From Effusibacillus dendaii (lineage in GTDB: Bacteria > Bacillota > Bacilli > Tumebacillales > Effusibacillaceae), in the NCBI RefSeq assembly GCF_015097055.1, contig NZ_AP023366.1, forward strand, positions 3,065,001 through 3,129,000: a stretch of 64,000 bases of DNA. The letters are read 5' to 3'. How positions within the stretch are numbered: the first letter of the stretch is position 1; each line of letters begins with the position of its first letter. Positions 16,526 through 25,670 of the stretch are shown one piece after another. The position numbers were made by a program, and so were the translations under genes. Under the pieces are notes generated by a model. That model made no database searches. It was not told the origin of the DNA and worked only from the letters and a program-made list of their open reading frames with translations.

Positions 16526-17752
16526 ATGCAAACCGTAAGCGCTTACAAAAGAGTGGGTTGGAAATGGGGGTTCTCACTTGTATTAGGAATGTTGATGATC
16601 TTTATGACAGCTTGCGGAAATACGGCGACAAATTCTGGATCATCTGCCAGCAGCCAACCTGTAAAAATCGGCGTCATTCTAAGCTTTACCGGAACGTTTG
16701 CGCCGTTGTCCGAGAGTATCAAGAATGGGATGGAGCTTTATTTTGAACAGCATAATAATTCGATCAGCAATCAAAAGGTAGAAATTAAATATGAGGACGA
16801 TGAAGGAAACCCGCAAGTGGCTTTACGCAAGTATCGTCAATTGGTGGATAGCCAAAAGGTTGATATGTTAGTAGGACCGATTTCCACTCCTGTTCTTTAC
16901 GCGTTGCGAGATCAGATCGAAAAGGACAAGATTGTGCTGATCGATGCGAACGCGGCAGCAGATGATATGTCCTGGGATAAAAAGAGCGATTATGTGTACC
17001 GGGTGTCTTTCTCCAATTGGCAAAATGGCAGCGCAGGCGCAAAATATTTTGCTGAACATGTTGGCAAAAAGGCATTTGTAGCAGGACCTGATTATCCGGC
17101 AGGTCATGAGAATGCAGAAGCGTTCAAGGCGGCTTTTAAAGCGGCGGGCGGTACGGTTGTGGAAGAAGCGTATCCAAAATTGGGCACCAACGACTTTGCC
17201 GCATACATGACGCAAATTGCAAAAGCAAATCCAGATTTTGTATATGCGTTTGCAACTGGAACGGATGGAATTCGCTTCGTTCAACAGTACAAGCAATTTG
17301 GTTTGGCGGGGAAAGTCCCGTTAACCGGTCCTCTTGAATTGGGAGATGAACTGATTACCGGTCCGGCAGGGGATGCGGCGCAAGGAATTCTGGCGGCAGT
17401 CACCTACTTCCCCAATCTGGATAATGATGTGAACAAAAAATTTGTCCAGTCGTATAAAGCGAAATATGGTAAAAACCCGAATGTGTTCAGCGTACAGGGG
17501 TATGACTCCGCACAAATCATTGACGCCGCGATTCAAAAAGCAGGCAGCAAGAAATCGGAAGATCTGATCAAGGTGCTGAAAGGAATTTCCTTTGACAGTC
17601 CGCGCGGACGCATTACCATCGACCCCAAAACGAACAACCCCATTCAAAACATGTACATCGTGAAAAATGTGATGAAAGATGGAGCTATTGTTCAGGAAGT
17701 GATCGAAACGGTAAAAGACGTAACCATGCCGGAGAAAGCTCCAGACAAATAA
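16526..17752 (+). CDS. LIV-type ABC importer, substrate-binding lipoprotein
   Basis: The 408-residue protein has a lipoprotein signal with lipobox MTAC (lipid-bearing Cys30), then a type-1 binding fold (KIGVILSFTGTFAPLSESIKNGMELYFEQ ... SPRGRITIDPKTNNPIQNMYIVK). It belongs to the branched-chain amino acid/amide/aromatic acid binding family used by LIV-type ABC systems. It is first in an operon with two permeases and two ATPases. The ligand is not evident from sequence: amides (amidase operon next door) and aromatic acids (catabolic island downstream) are both plausible. A G-rich ribosome site (CAGGGGG) precedes the ATG. Confidence 0.9.
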   Translation: MQTVSAYKRVGWKWGFSLVLGMLMIFMTACGNTATNSGSSASSQPVKIGVILSFTGTFAPLSESIKNGMELYFEQHNNSISNQKVEIKYEDDEGNPQVALRKYRQLVDSQKVDMLVGPISTPVLYALRDQIEKDKIVLIDANAAADDMSWDKKSDYVYRVSFSNWQNGSAGAKYFAEHVGKKAFVAGPDYPAGHENAEAFKAAFKAAGGTVVEEAYPKLGTNDFAAYMTQIAKANPDFVYAFATGTDGIRFVQQYKQFGLAGKVPLTGPLELGDELITGPAGDAAQGILAAVTYFPNLDNDVNKKFVQSYKAKYGKNPNVFSVQGYDSAQIIDAAIQKAGSKKSEDLIKVLKGISFDSPRGRITIDPKTNNPIQNMYIVKNVMKDGAIVQEVIETVKDVTMPEKAPDK

Positions 17753-17767
17753 CCCCTGACAGGATAT

Positions 17768-17791
17768 CGAGGGGCTCAACCAGGCCCCTCG
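17768..17791 (+). terminator. Intra-operon stem-loop after the binding protein gene
   Basis: CGAGGGGC and GCCCCTCG form a perfect 8-bp stem with an 8-base loop and weak T-rich tail. It may stop part of the transcripts or protect the 3' end, giving more binding protein than permease. Confidence 0.6.
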
Positions 17792-17838
17792 CTTATTTCA
17801 GCCTATTATGCACTTACAGACCAGGGGAGGGGAGTTAT

Positions 17839-18708
17839 TTGGATTTTTCTATCTTGTTTGTGCAAATTCTCACAGGTTTGGCCTATGGAATGCTGCTGTT
17901 TATGATCGCGGCAGGACTATCCATTATATTTGGCATCATGAACGTGATTAATCTGGCTCACGGAACTTTTTTCATGTTGGGAGCTTATGTCGCTTTTACC
18001 TTTATAAATCAACATGCAGGATTTTGGGTGGCTTTGTTATTGTCGGTCCTTGCAGTGGCAGTTATGGGGGTACTGGTGGAACGTTTTCTTCTTTCCCGGA
18101 TGTACGGAAAAACATTTGAACAAATCCTTTTGACGTTTGGATTGATGTATATTTTTACAGACCTTGTCAAGTGGATTTGGGGTTCCAGCCCACAAACGCT
18201 GCCCGTACCACCGATGTTGGATTTTTCCATTTCCGCAGGTGTCGTACAGTTTCCTGCATATCGGCTGTTTGTTGTAGCTGTGGGCTGCATCGTGGCTTTT
18301 TTTCTTTGGTATTTCGAAACGCGAACCCGCATTGGCGCCATCGTTCGCGCGGGTGTAGACGACCGGGAAATGCTCGGTGCCTTGGGAATCAACGTAAAAT
18401 TGGTTTTTACAGGCGTGTTCACGTTTGGTGCAGCGTTAGCCGGTGTAAGCGGTACACTCGGAGGACCTATATTGGGCCTTTATAATGGGATGGATGCCGA
18501 TATTTTAATTTTCTCGCTGGTGATTGTGGTGATTGGCGGTTTGGGCACTTGGAGAGGCTCGTTTATTGGCGCTATTCTGATTGGCATGATTGAAACGCTT
18601 GGACAAATATGGTTCCCCTCGTTATCGATGGTACTGGTGTTTGCCTTGATGGTGGGCGTGTTGCTCGTAAAACCGTCCGGTCTGTTTGGAAAAGGGGTGG
18701 AGGCGTGA
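17839..18708 (+). CDS. livH: LIV-type ABC permease, LivH family
   Basis: The 289-residue membrane protein has the LivH pattern: GLAYGMLLFMIAAGLSIIFGIMNVINLAHG near the N-terminus, then about eight helices, with GVDDREMLGALGINV as the ATPase-contact loop and VIGGLGTWRGSFIGAILIG near the C-terminus. The start is TTG at 17839, chosen for the GGGGAGG site upstream. It forms a heterodimer with the LivM-type protein, whose GTG start overlaps its stop. Gene symbol names the family, not a proven substrate. Confidence 0.9.
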   Translation: MDFSILFVQILTGLAYGMLLFMIAAGLSIIFGIMNVINLAHGTFFMLGAYVAFTFINQHAGFWVALLLSVLAVAVMGVLVERFLLSRMYGKTFEQILLTFGLMYIFTDLVKWIWGSSPQTLPVPPMLDFSISAGVVQFPAYRLFVVAVGCIVAFFLWYFETRTRIGAIVRAGVDDREMLGALGINVKLVFTGVFTFGAALAGVSGTLGGPILGLYNGMDADILIFSLVIVVIGGLGTWRGSFIGAILIGMIETLGQIWFPSLSMVLVFALMVGVLLVKPSGLFGKGVEA

Positions 18709-19721
18709 AGAAGAAGTTTCCGATTTCTCTGGCAGCTGTCATCCTTATCCTTGCACTGCCTTTCGTGTTGTCTTCGTACAGCGTTTCATTGTTTACCGAA
18801 ATGTTCGTGATCTCGATTTTTGCTCTTTCACTTGGCTTAATCATCGGATACGCGGGTCTTGTTTCTTTGGGACATGCCGCTTTTTTTGGCGCTGGCGCCT
18901 ATACCGTTGCATTATTGGGCAAGTATTTCCCGAACACCTATGTGCTCTTGCTCGCGGCCATTTTGATTGCCGGTTTGTTAGCCTGGTTGTCCGGATTCTT
19001 GTTTATTAAAACATCAGGCGCCTATTTTTTGATGATTACATTAGCATTCAGCCAGATGCTCTATGCGGTTGTCTATAAGGCGAAAAATGTGACCGGCGGT
19101 GCGGACGGGATGGCCGTATCCGCCTCGCCCGACTTAGGGTTTGGCCCGATCTCCAGCCCTTTAGGTCTTTATTATTTGATGGCAATTTCTTTTTTGCTCT
19201 GTTATCTGTTTCTGAGCTGTTTTGTAAATTCCCCGGCGGGAAAAGCGGTTCAAGGCGTCAAGGAGAACGAGTCACGCATGAAGGCGCTGGGCTATCGGAC
19301 TCATTCATTCAAGCTGCTCGCCTATACGATCTCCGGAATGATGGCCGGTTTCGCGGGCGCCATGTACTCCCTTTATAACTTGTTTGTGAGCCCTGACACA
19401 TTAAGCTGGATCTTCTCAGGGCAAGCGATGGTTATGGTCATCATCGGAGGGGTGGGTACTCTGTTTGGTCCGCCGATTGGCGCTGCCTTTTTTGTTGTGC
19501 TGCAAAACTACATGAGCTCCTATACGGAACGTTGGCCCATCATTATGGGATTGATCTTCGTTGCGTTTGTCCTTTACGGGCGAGGAGGAGTCGCTCATTT
19601 ATTGATATTCGTGTGGGCCAAGATTCAATCGAACTTCCGGGGTGGAAACAATCCAGCTGTGGAAATGGGGCCATCGAAGCAAGCGGGGGAGGTTGTCAAT
19701 GGTGAATCTGTTAAAGGTTGA
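18705..19721 (+). CDS. livM: LIV-type ABC permease, LivM family
   Basis: The 338-residue protein starts with GTG overlapping the livH stop (GTGA), giving MKKKFPISLAAVI, with GGGGTGGAGG as ribosome site. It has the LivM signature LGLIIGYAGLVSLGHAAFFGAGAYTVALL, the ATPase-contact loop VKENESRMKALGYRTHSFKL, and VIIGGVGTLFGPPIGAAFF. About nine membrane helices are visible, and the C-terminal 40 residues are hydrophilic. Translational coupling and overlap show one operon with livH and livG. Confidence 0.9.
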   Translation: MKKKFPISLAAVILILALPFVLSSYSVSLFTEMFVISIFALSLGLIIGYAGLVSLGHAAFFGAGAYTVALLGKYFPNTYVLLLAAILIAGLLAWLSGFLFIKTSGAYFLMITLAFSQMLYAVVYKAKNVTGGADGMAVSASPDLGFGPISSPLGLYYLMAISFLLCYLFLSCFVNSPAGKAVQGVKENESRMKALGYRTHSFKLLAYTISGMMAGFAGAMYSLYNLFVSPDTLSWIFSGQAMVMVIIGGVGTLFGPPIGAAFFVVLQNYMSSYTERWPIIMGLIFVAFVLYGRGGVAHLLIFVWAKIQSNFRGGNNPAVEMGPSKQAGEVVNGESVKG

Positions 19722-20463
19722 ACGTCTAAGCAAATCGTTTAAAGGCCTGCAGGTGTTGAAAAATGTCAGTTTGGAAGTGGAAAGCGAAGAACGTCATGTG
19801 ATTATCGGCCCAAATGGTGCGGGGAAAACGACACTGTTCAACTGTATCACGGGTGTTTTGCCAATCGATGACGGTGTTGTCATGCTAAATGGAAGAAAAA
19901 TCAGCGGGCTGCCGTCCGACACCCGGGTTGCAAATGGTATGGCTCGTACCTTTCAGAAAAATAATCTGTTTGGCAATTTGACCGTCGAAGAGAATTTGCA
20001 TTTAGCCATAAATGCTTGCAAGCCCTATCGCAACAACATAATCAAACCGTTTCGAATGTATACGGATTTGCTGCAAGAAACACAGGAATTACTGGAAAGG
20101 TGGAACCTTTGGGAACGCCGTCATCGTCTGGTAAATGAATTGTCGTACGGGGAGCAGAGATTGCTGGAAATTGTGCTGGCATTGGCTTCCAAGCCAAAGA
20201 TCCTGTTGCTGGACGAACCTACGTCCGGTATGTCTCCTGCAGAAACGTTGCAAACTACCCAATTGATTCAAAGTCTGCCCCGTTCTGTTTCATTATTGGT
20301 GATTGAACACGACATGGAAGTCGTATTTTCGATCGCAGACCGGATAACGGTTCTGCATCATGGGGAACTGTTTATGACTGGGTCCCCGAATGAGATTCGC
20401 GGTGATGAAAGAGTCAAAGAAATTTACTTCGGAGGAGGGGCTATGGCGCATGCTCAAACTTGA
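19699..20463 (+). CDS. livG: LIV-type ABC ATPase, LivG family
   Basis: The 254-residue ATPase has Walker A GPNGAGKTT, the Q-loop region FQKNNLFGNLTVEENL, signature LSYGEQRLLEI, Walker B ILLLDEPTSGMSP and switch His in VIEHDME. The start at 19699 follows GGGGGAGG and overlaps the livM end by 23 bases. The protein powers the importer together with the LivF-type ATPase. The LSYGEQ form of the signature is normal for this subfamily. Confidence 0.92.
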   Translation: MVNLLKVERLSKSFKGLQVLKNVSLEVESEERHVIIGPNGAGKTTLFNCITGVLPIDDGVVMLNGRKISGLPSDTRVANGMARTFQKNNLFGNLTVEENLHLAINACKPYRNNIIKPFRMYTDLLQETQELLERWNLWERRHRLVNELSYGEQRLLEIVLALASKPKILLLDEPTSGMSPAETLQTTQLIQSLPRSVSLLVIEHDMEVVFSIADRITVLHHGELFMTGSPNEIRGDERVKEIYFGGGAMAHAQT

Positions 20464-21160
20464 TAATGTCCATACCTATTATGGCAACAGCCATATTTTG
20501 CAGGGGATCTCCTTTGAAGTGCCAAAAGGAACATGTGTCGCCCTGCTGGGCCGTAATGGAGCGGGAAAAACAACCACGATCCACAGCATCGCAGGACTTA
20601 CTCCTCCTCGCAACGGAACGATCCGGTTTCAGGGGAGGAAAATTGAGAAACTTACGCCCTATCAAATCTCCCGTTGTGGAATCGGTCTGGTACCACAAGG
20701 AAGACGGATCTTTCCTTCGCTTACAATCAGAGAAAATTTGACAATTGCCGCGCGACATGCGGACCAGTCCCGCACAGACCAAGAGAAGTGGACGCTTGCG
20801 AAAGTATACGAATTGTTTCCAATCCTGAAGGAGCGGGAAAACAATATGGGCACTCAGTTGTCCGGCGGGCAACAACAAATGCTGGCGATCGGAAGGGCGC
20901 TGATCACCAATCCGCAATTGATTCTGATGGATGAACCGTCTGAAGGATTGGCGCCGATCATTATCGAACAGGTAGGCGAAATTATAAAAAAGCTGAAGGA
21001 AACGGGCTTGTCGATCCTCTTGGTGGAACAAAACTTCTATTTGGCGTGCGGAGTGGCAAACGAAGTGTTGGTGATGAATAAGGGGCAGATCGTTTGGCAG
21101 GGAGAACCGCAGCAATTGCTGGCGAATGAAGAGATTCAGCACCGCTATTTGGGAGTCTGA
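20450..21160 (+). CDS. livF: LIV-type ABC ATPase, LivF family
   Basis: The 236-residue ATPase has Walker A GRNGAGKTT, signature LSGGQQQMLAIGRAL, Walker B LILMDEPSEGLAP and switch His region replaced by the LivF-typical VEQN. The start at 20450 (MLKLDNVHTYYG) follows GGAGGAGGGG and overlaps the livG end by 14 bases. It is the last gene of the importer operon and ends before a long bidirectional hairpin. Confidence 0.92.
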   Translation: MLKLDNVHTYYGNSHILQGISFEVPKGTCVALLGRNGAGKTTTIHSIAGLTPPRNGTIRFQGRKIEKLTPYQISRCGIGLVPQGRRIFPSLTIRENLTIAARHADQSRTDQEKWTLAKVYELFPILKERENNMGTQLSGGQQQMLAIGRALITNPQLILMDEPSEGLAPIIIEQVGEIIKKLKETGLSILLVEQNFYLACGVANEVLVMNKGQIVWQGEPQQLLANEEIQHRYLGV

Positions 21161-21167
21161 TTGCTCA

Positions 21168-21223
21168 CAAACCAAGCCTTTGCGTTGTTTCTTTTAAACA
21201 ATCGCATAGGCTCGGTTGGTTTG
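21168..21223. terminator. Long inverted repeat between livF and iclR
   Basis: CAAACCAA-GCC with GGC-TCGG-TTGGTTTG, plus an inner TTGCGTTGTTT/AAACAATCGCA stem, makes a long interrupted hairpin between two convergent genes. It lacks a long T run, so efficiency is uncertain. Confidence 0.6.
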
Positions 21224-21226
21224 AGA

Positions 21227-22000
21227 TCATCTATAAAACCCTAGATTCTGTGAAATTTCCTGGCAGGCTTCTATTACTTTCTTGCTTAAATATGCTACTT
21301 TGGAGCGGCCCATACGCTGTTTCGGACCCACGAGGGTAAGGGCCGCCACGACTTGTCCTGTATAGTCGCGAATAGGGGCTGCCAGCGAATGCACACCCTC
21401 CAGTAACTCTTCAAAGCTGGTCGCATAGCCCTGAGTTTTAATTTTTGCCAATTCCTGATGCAGCAGATTCGGGTTGGTCAGCGTGTTCGGCGTATGTTTC
21501 ACCAGGCCATTTTCAATGATCTGTTTGATAAAATCAGGCTCTTGATGGGCCAGCAACACTTTGCCGGAACTTGTACAATAAAGCGGGTTTCTTTTGCCTA
21601 CGTGCGTTAAAAAGCGAACATGGTGAGTACACTCGATCTTCATTATGTAGATAAGCTCGTTTCCGTCCAGTATTCCAATATGTGCGGTCTCATCTACTGT
21701 ATCCACCAGTTTTCGGACAACCGGGAGCGCTTCATTATAGATATCCAGAGTGGAAAAGATCACTCCGCTAAGAGCGAGAACCGAGTATCCCAACCGATAT
21801 TTGTGTGTTTCCGATTCTTTAACCAGAAATCCTTCTTTAACAAGCGTGGAAACCAGACGGTGTACCGTGCTTTTTCCCAAATTTTGCGCGACGGCAATTT
21901 CCGTAATGCCCTGGCTGGGTTTATCCATCGAGTAGGAACGAAGGATTCGAAGGGCGTTGCTGAGTGAAGACAGCATACGTTGCTCATTTTTTTCCGGCAT
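21227..22000 (-). CDS. IclR-family transcriptional regulator
   Basis: The 257-residue protein has an N-terminal winged helix-turn-helix (SNALRILRSYSMDKPSQGITEIAVAQNLGKSTVHRLV) and a C-terminal effector domain with SGKVLLAHQEP and GYATSFEELLEGVHSLAAPIRDYTG, standard for IclR proteins that sense small organic acids. AAGGAGGAG precedes the ATG. It sits between the importer operon and the fdhD/molybdoenzyme pair. The same 19-bp inverted repeat is found upstream of the importer and in the iclR-fdhD gap, so this regulator is the best candidate to bind it and to control both units. Confidence 0.9.
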   Translation of the reverse strand: MPEKNEQRMLSSLSNALRILRSYSMDKPSQGITEIAVAQNLGKSTVHRLVSTLVKEGFLVKESETHKYRLGYSVLALSGVIFSTLDIYNEALPVVRKLVDTVDETAHIGILDGNELIYIMKIECTHHVRFLTHVGKRNPLYCTSSGKVLLAHQEPDFIKQIIENGLVKHTPNTLTNPNLLHQELAKIKTQGYATSFEELLEGVHSLAAPIRDYTGQVVAALTLVGPKQRMGRSKVAYLSKKVIEACQEISQNLGFYR

Positions 22001-22131
22001 AAGCAGATCTCCTCCTTAAACCTTTCTATACCACATTATTCAATCGATTCTGAAAAATTCCGTCTGAAAATCTCCACAACTGTAAACCTTTAAGTATAAA
22101 CTACAACGATTTTCTGTAAAATCTATCTCGT

Positions 22132-22150
22132 TGTTCACTATAGAAGAACA
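22132..22150. promoter_or_regulatory. 19-bp inverted-repeat operator, copy 2
   Basis: TGTTC-N9-GAACA with central ACTATAGAA. It differs from copy 1 at two central positions. It is in the 300-bp gap between the divergent iclR and fdhD genes. The rest of the gap shows no gene. Confidence 0.65.
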
Positions 22151-22325
22151 GGTTGTATGTTAAAAGAATTACGATATGCCAAGCCGGATTTCCTTGTTGG
22201 GGTTGTGAGTTTTGTAGGTTTTACTGATCAAAGCTGCTACGCAAACAGGTTCTACAGAGTCAATTATGATAATAAACAGGTAATGTGCTGATGAAATCAT
22301 TTCCGTTTATACATGGGTGGATAAC

Positions 22326-23108
22326 ATGGAAACTACAAAAAACAGAACAGTTTTTAAATATGACGGCAACGCCCTGATTGAACAAGTAGATGAAGTGGCG
22401 TCCGAATACCCTTTTACCATCGTGCTAAACGGACAGGAATTTGCGACCTTGGTCTGTACCCCGACTCACTTGAAAGAGATGGCAATTGGTTTTCTTACCT
22501 CCGAAGGAGTCATTCGTTTTCCTGAAGAAATTGTATCGGTCACTCTTAACGAAGAGCGAGGATTCGCCTATGTGGAAACCACCAACAAACAGCCAACAAG
22601 CCTTGAATTCTATGCCAAGAGGTTTATCGGTTCATGCTGCGGCAAGAGCAGGCAATCCTTTTATTTTCACAATGATGTAAAGACGGCCAAGACCGTTATG
22701 AGCCGGAACCAAATCACTGTGGATCAATGTTTTTATCTGATGGAGTTGTTGCAGCAAAGTTCCACTCATTTCCAAACAACAGGCGGTGTACATAACGCCG
22801 CGCTATGCAGCAAGAATGAAATTATCATCTCCTGTACAGATATCGGCAGGCATAACACATTGGATAAAATCTTCGGGTACTGGATGCAGAACCGGATTCA
22901 CTTGCATGACAAAGTAATTGTATTCAGCGGCCGGATTTCATCTGAAGTACTGCTTAAAGTAGCTAAAATTGGAGTGGGAATCTTGATATCAAAATCGGCT
23001 CCTACCGATCTCGCCTTAGAAATGGCGGAGGAACTTGGGATCACGATCATTGGATTTGTGCGGGGACGGAAAATGAACGTGTACACTCATCCGGAACGTA
23101 TTGTGTAG
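22326..23108 (+). CDS. fdhD: FdhD sulfurtransferase for molybdoenzyme maturation
   Basis: The 260-residue protein has the FdhD features: PFTIVLNGQEFATLVCTPTHLKEMAIGFLTSEGVI, the loop Cys pair in FIGSCCGKSR, TTGGVHNAALC, DIGRHNTLDKIFGYW and FSGRISSEVLLKVAKIGVGILISKSAPT. FdhD carries sulfur to the molybdenum cofactor of formate dehydrogenase-like enzymes. It lies 32 bases before a molybdopterin oxidoreductase gene, its expected client. The ATG at 22326 with GGGTGG just upstream is preferred. A GTG at 22317 in the same frame is an alternative. Confidence 0.92.
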   Translation: METTKNRTVFKYDGNALIEQVDEVASEYPFTIVLNGQEFATLVCTPTHLKEMAIGFLTSEGVIRFPEEIVSVTLNEERGFAYVETTNKQPTSLEFYAKRFIGSCCGKSRQSFYFHNDVKTAKTVMSRNQITVDQCFYLMELLQQSSTHFQTTGGVHNAALCSKNEIIISCTDIGRHNTLDKIFGYWMQNRIHLHDKVIVFSGRISSEVLLKVAKIGVGILISKSAPTDLALEMAEELGITIIGFVRGRKMNVYTHPERIV

Positions 23109-23140
23109 AGGATAAACCTATCAAAACAGGAGTGATTAAA

Positions 23141-25492
23141 ATGGGAAAGACAAAACATACTGGTCCAATTAAGCTTCCCTCGCTGCCAGACCCACGATTT
23201 TGGGTGAGTCCAATTCCCTTTGGATTTGGAAAAGTCAAACCGCACCACATTCGCGATACGATAAAAATTGCATGGGAGAACCGTGATAACCTGCCTTATG
23301 CTGTCCGAATTTTGCAAAAAGGGGTTTGCGACGGATGCGCACTGGGGGTTGCCGGACTTCACGATCAGACATTAGCCGGGCCGCATCTTTGTACGACGCG
23401 GCTGAATGTGCTCCGTTTAAACACAATGCCCGCGATAAAAGCAGAAATCGTTCATGCCGATATCGACGAGCTTCGAAAAATGGACAGCACTACACTTCGT
23501 AAATTGGGGCGCATTCCGTATCCGTTGATCCGTAGAAAAGGGGAACGCAATTTCACCCGTATTTCCTGGGACGAAGCGCTTGATCAGATTGCTGAAAAAA
23601 TCAGGTGCATCGATCCAAAGCAACTTGCATTTTATCTGACGTCCCGAGGAATCCCGAATGAATCGTATTATGTGGCTGCGAAAGTGGCACGTTTCCTGGG
23701 AACCAATAATATTGACAACGCTTCCCGCATTTGCCATTCACCCTCAAAGACAGCATTGAAACGATCCGTTGGCATTGGGGCTTCAAGCTGCAATTATAAA
23801 GATTGGATCGGAACGGACGTACTTGTGTTTTGGGGCAGCGTGGCAGCAAATAATCAGCCGGTATCGACAAAATATATGTATGCTGCCAAGCGGAAAGGAA
23901 CCAAAATCATCGTGATTAACCCGTATTATGAACCCGCGATGGAAAAATACTGGATTCCTTCGATTCCGGAATCTGCCCTTTTCGGAACCAAAATCGCAGA
24001 TGATTTCTACCAAGTGAATATTGGCGGGGACATTGCGTTTATGAACGGTGTGATGAAGAGTTGGTTTGAAATGGAAGAACGGCTGCCGGGTTCCGCCATC
24101 AACCACCAATTTGTCGAGGAACATGTGAACGGTTACGAACAACTAAAAGCCCATATTATGAAGTATGACTGGGAAACGCTTGAAAAATCGTCCGGTTTGT
24201 CGAAAGAACGGATGTACGTATTCGCCAAGCTGCTTGCTGAAGCGAAGTCAGCAGTGTTTGTGTGGTCGATGGGATTAACGCAGCACCGGTTTGGTACGGA
24301 CAATATTTCGCAAGTGGCAAACCTTGCCCTGTTGCGCGGATTTTTGGGCCGTGAACATTGCGGATTGATGCCGATTCGTGGACATTCCGGAGTACAGGGA
24401 TCCGGTGAGATGGGAGCCGATCCGTTCAGTTTGCCCGGCGGTGACTTCAAAGGACTGGATGTCGAACGAATTGAAAAGGTTTGGGGGTTTGAACTGCCAA
24501 AGTGGCAAGGCGATATTGTCGGAGTTACGATTGAGAACGCTCTTCTTCCAACAGATCATGAACGAAAACTTAAGCTCTTCTACACTTCGGGAGGTAACTT
24601 CCTCGAAACGATGCCGAATCCCGATTTTGTCAAAATGTGCTTGGAAAATGTGGATATTCGTGTTCACCAGGACATTATTTTCAACACATCGACATTGGTT
24701 GATGCGAATGAAGCGGTGATTGTGTTACCCGCAATGACCCGTTATGAGATGCCGGGGGGAGTTACGTCGACTTCCACGGAAAGGATGGTCTACTTTTCGC
24801 CTGAAATTCCCGGCCCCCGTATCCCGGAAGCGCGCGCGGAATGGCAGATCTTTATCGATCTTGCGGCCCGCGTGAAACCGCAACAAAAACATTTGATCTG
24901 GTTTGATAACGCTCAGGAAATCCGCGATGAAATCGCTAAAGCCGCCCCGAATTACGACGGAATTCAGCATTTGAAGAAGCAGGGCGACGTGTTCCAATGG
25001 GGCGGTGCCTGGCTATGTGAAGACGGGATATGTCCGACACCGGACGGGCGAGGTAACCTGATTGAAATTGAATTGCCGGAGTTAAGAAAAGCGGAAGGGC
25101 GCTTTTATGTCACGACACGCCGGGGAAAACAATTTAATTCCATGGTATACAGCGAAACCGATCCTTTCAACAAGGCGGACCGCTATGATGTGCTGATCCA
25201 TCCGGCAGATGCAAGTGCACTTAATCTCAAGGAAGGCGAGGCAATCGTTGTCCATAATGAACACGGCATGTTACAGGGGCATGCCAAATTCGAGAATGTG
25301 AAGCCGGGGAACATAGAAGTCCATTGGCCGGAAGGCAACTGTCTCATTCCGAAAGGAGTCTACGAGCAGTATGCGGGGATTCCGGAATACAACACGACGG
25401 TGACTGTGGAAAAGGCCGAAATGTATCACGCGGCAAAGGATATATCGTACGCCGAAAAGGCAATCGAAGAACGTAAGGTAAGCGTTGAGTAA
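23141..25492 (+). CDS. FdhF/YdeP-family molybdopterin oxidoreductase
   Basis: The 783-residue protein is a DMSO-reductase-superfamily enzyme of the FdhF/YdeP type. It has an N-terminal segment with KGVCDGCALGVAGLHD (few Cys, not a full 4Fe-4S motif), then RISWDEALDQIAEKI, RICHSPSKTALKRSVG around the expected molybdenum ligand, VWSMGLTQHRFG and a C-terminal molydopterin-dinucleotide binding domain (about 620-770, RFYVTTRRGKQFNSMVY). Such proteins are formate dehydrogenase-like oxidoreductases of uncertain substrate. The start is ATG 23141 with AGGAG eight bases before it. fdhD is directly upstream. No electron-transfer subunits are nearby. Confidence 0.85.
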   Translation: MGKTKHTGPIKLPSLPDPRFWVSPIPFGFGKVKPHHIRDTIKIAWENRDNLPYAVRILQKGVCDGCALGVAGLHDQTLAGPHLCTTRLNVLRLNTMPAIKAEIVHADIDELRKMDSTTLRKLGRIPYPLIRRKGERNFTRISWDEALDQIAEKIRCIDPKQLAFYLTSRGIPNESYYVAAKVARFLGTNNIDNASRICHSPSKTALKRSVGIGASSCNYKDWIGTDVLVFWGSVAANNQPVSTKYMYAAKRKGTKIIVINPYYEPAMEKYWIPSIPESALFGTKIADDFYQVNIGGDIAFMNGVMKSWFEMEERLPGSAINHQFVEEHVNGYEQLKAHIMKYDWETLEKSSGLSKERMYVFAKLLAEAKSAVFVWSMGLTQHRFGTDNISQVANLALLRGFLGREHCGLMPIRGHSGVQGSGEMGADPFSLPGGDFKGLDVERIEKVWGFELPKWQGDIVGVTIENALLPTDHERKLKLFYTSGGNFLETMPNPDFVKMCLENVDIRVHQDIIFNTSTLVDANEAVIVLPAMTRYEMPGGVTSTSTERMVYFSPEIPGPRIPEARAEWQIFIDLAARVKPQQKHLIWFDNAQEIRDEIAKAAPNYDGIQHLKKQGDVFQWGGAWLCEDGICPTPDGRGNLIEIELPELRKAEGRFYVTTRRGKQFNSMVYSETDPFNKADRYDVLIHPADASALNLKEGEAIVVHNEHGMLQGHAKFENVKPGNIEVHWPEGNCLIPKGVYEQYAGIPEYNTTVTVEKAEMYHAAKDISYAEKAIEERKVSVE

Positions 25493-25589
25493 GGTTAGGG
25501 TGTAAAAATCAACAAGAAGCATAGAACTAGCCATCTATTATAAGGTGGCTATGCTGCCACCAAAAATAGTTATCGATAATTTCACATTG

Positions 25590-25631
25590 AAAAGGACGGG
25601 TGACAGGGGAATAATTCAATCTGTCCTTTTT
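25590..25631 (+). terminator. Terminator or attenuator before the serine acetyltransferase remnant
   Basis: AAAAGGAC (25590-25597) pairs with GTCCTTTT (25623-25630), ending in T. A second hairpin (TAGCCA/TGGCTA, about 25532-25555) lies upstream. Together they could be an attenuator leader. No T-box consensus is visible. Confidence 0.55.
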
Positions 25632-25670
25632 ACACGTATGGGTAGTGCCATAGGACCGGAGGAATAAAGT

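Noticed and set aside
25493..25670. Cysteine T-box riboswitch before the serine acetyltransferase gene
   Set aside because: Two hairpins exist, but the T-box core (AGGGTGGNACCGCG) is absent.
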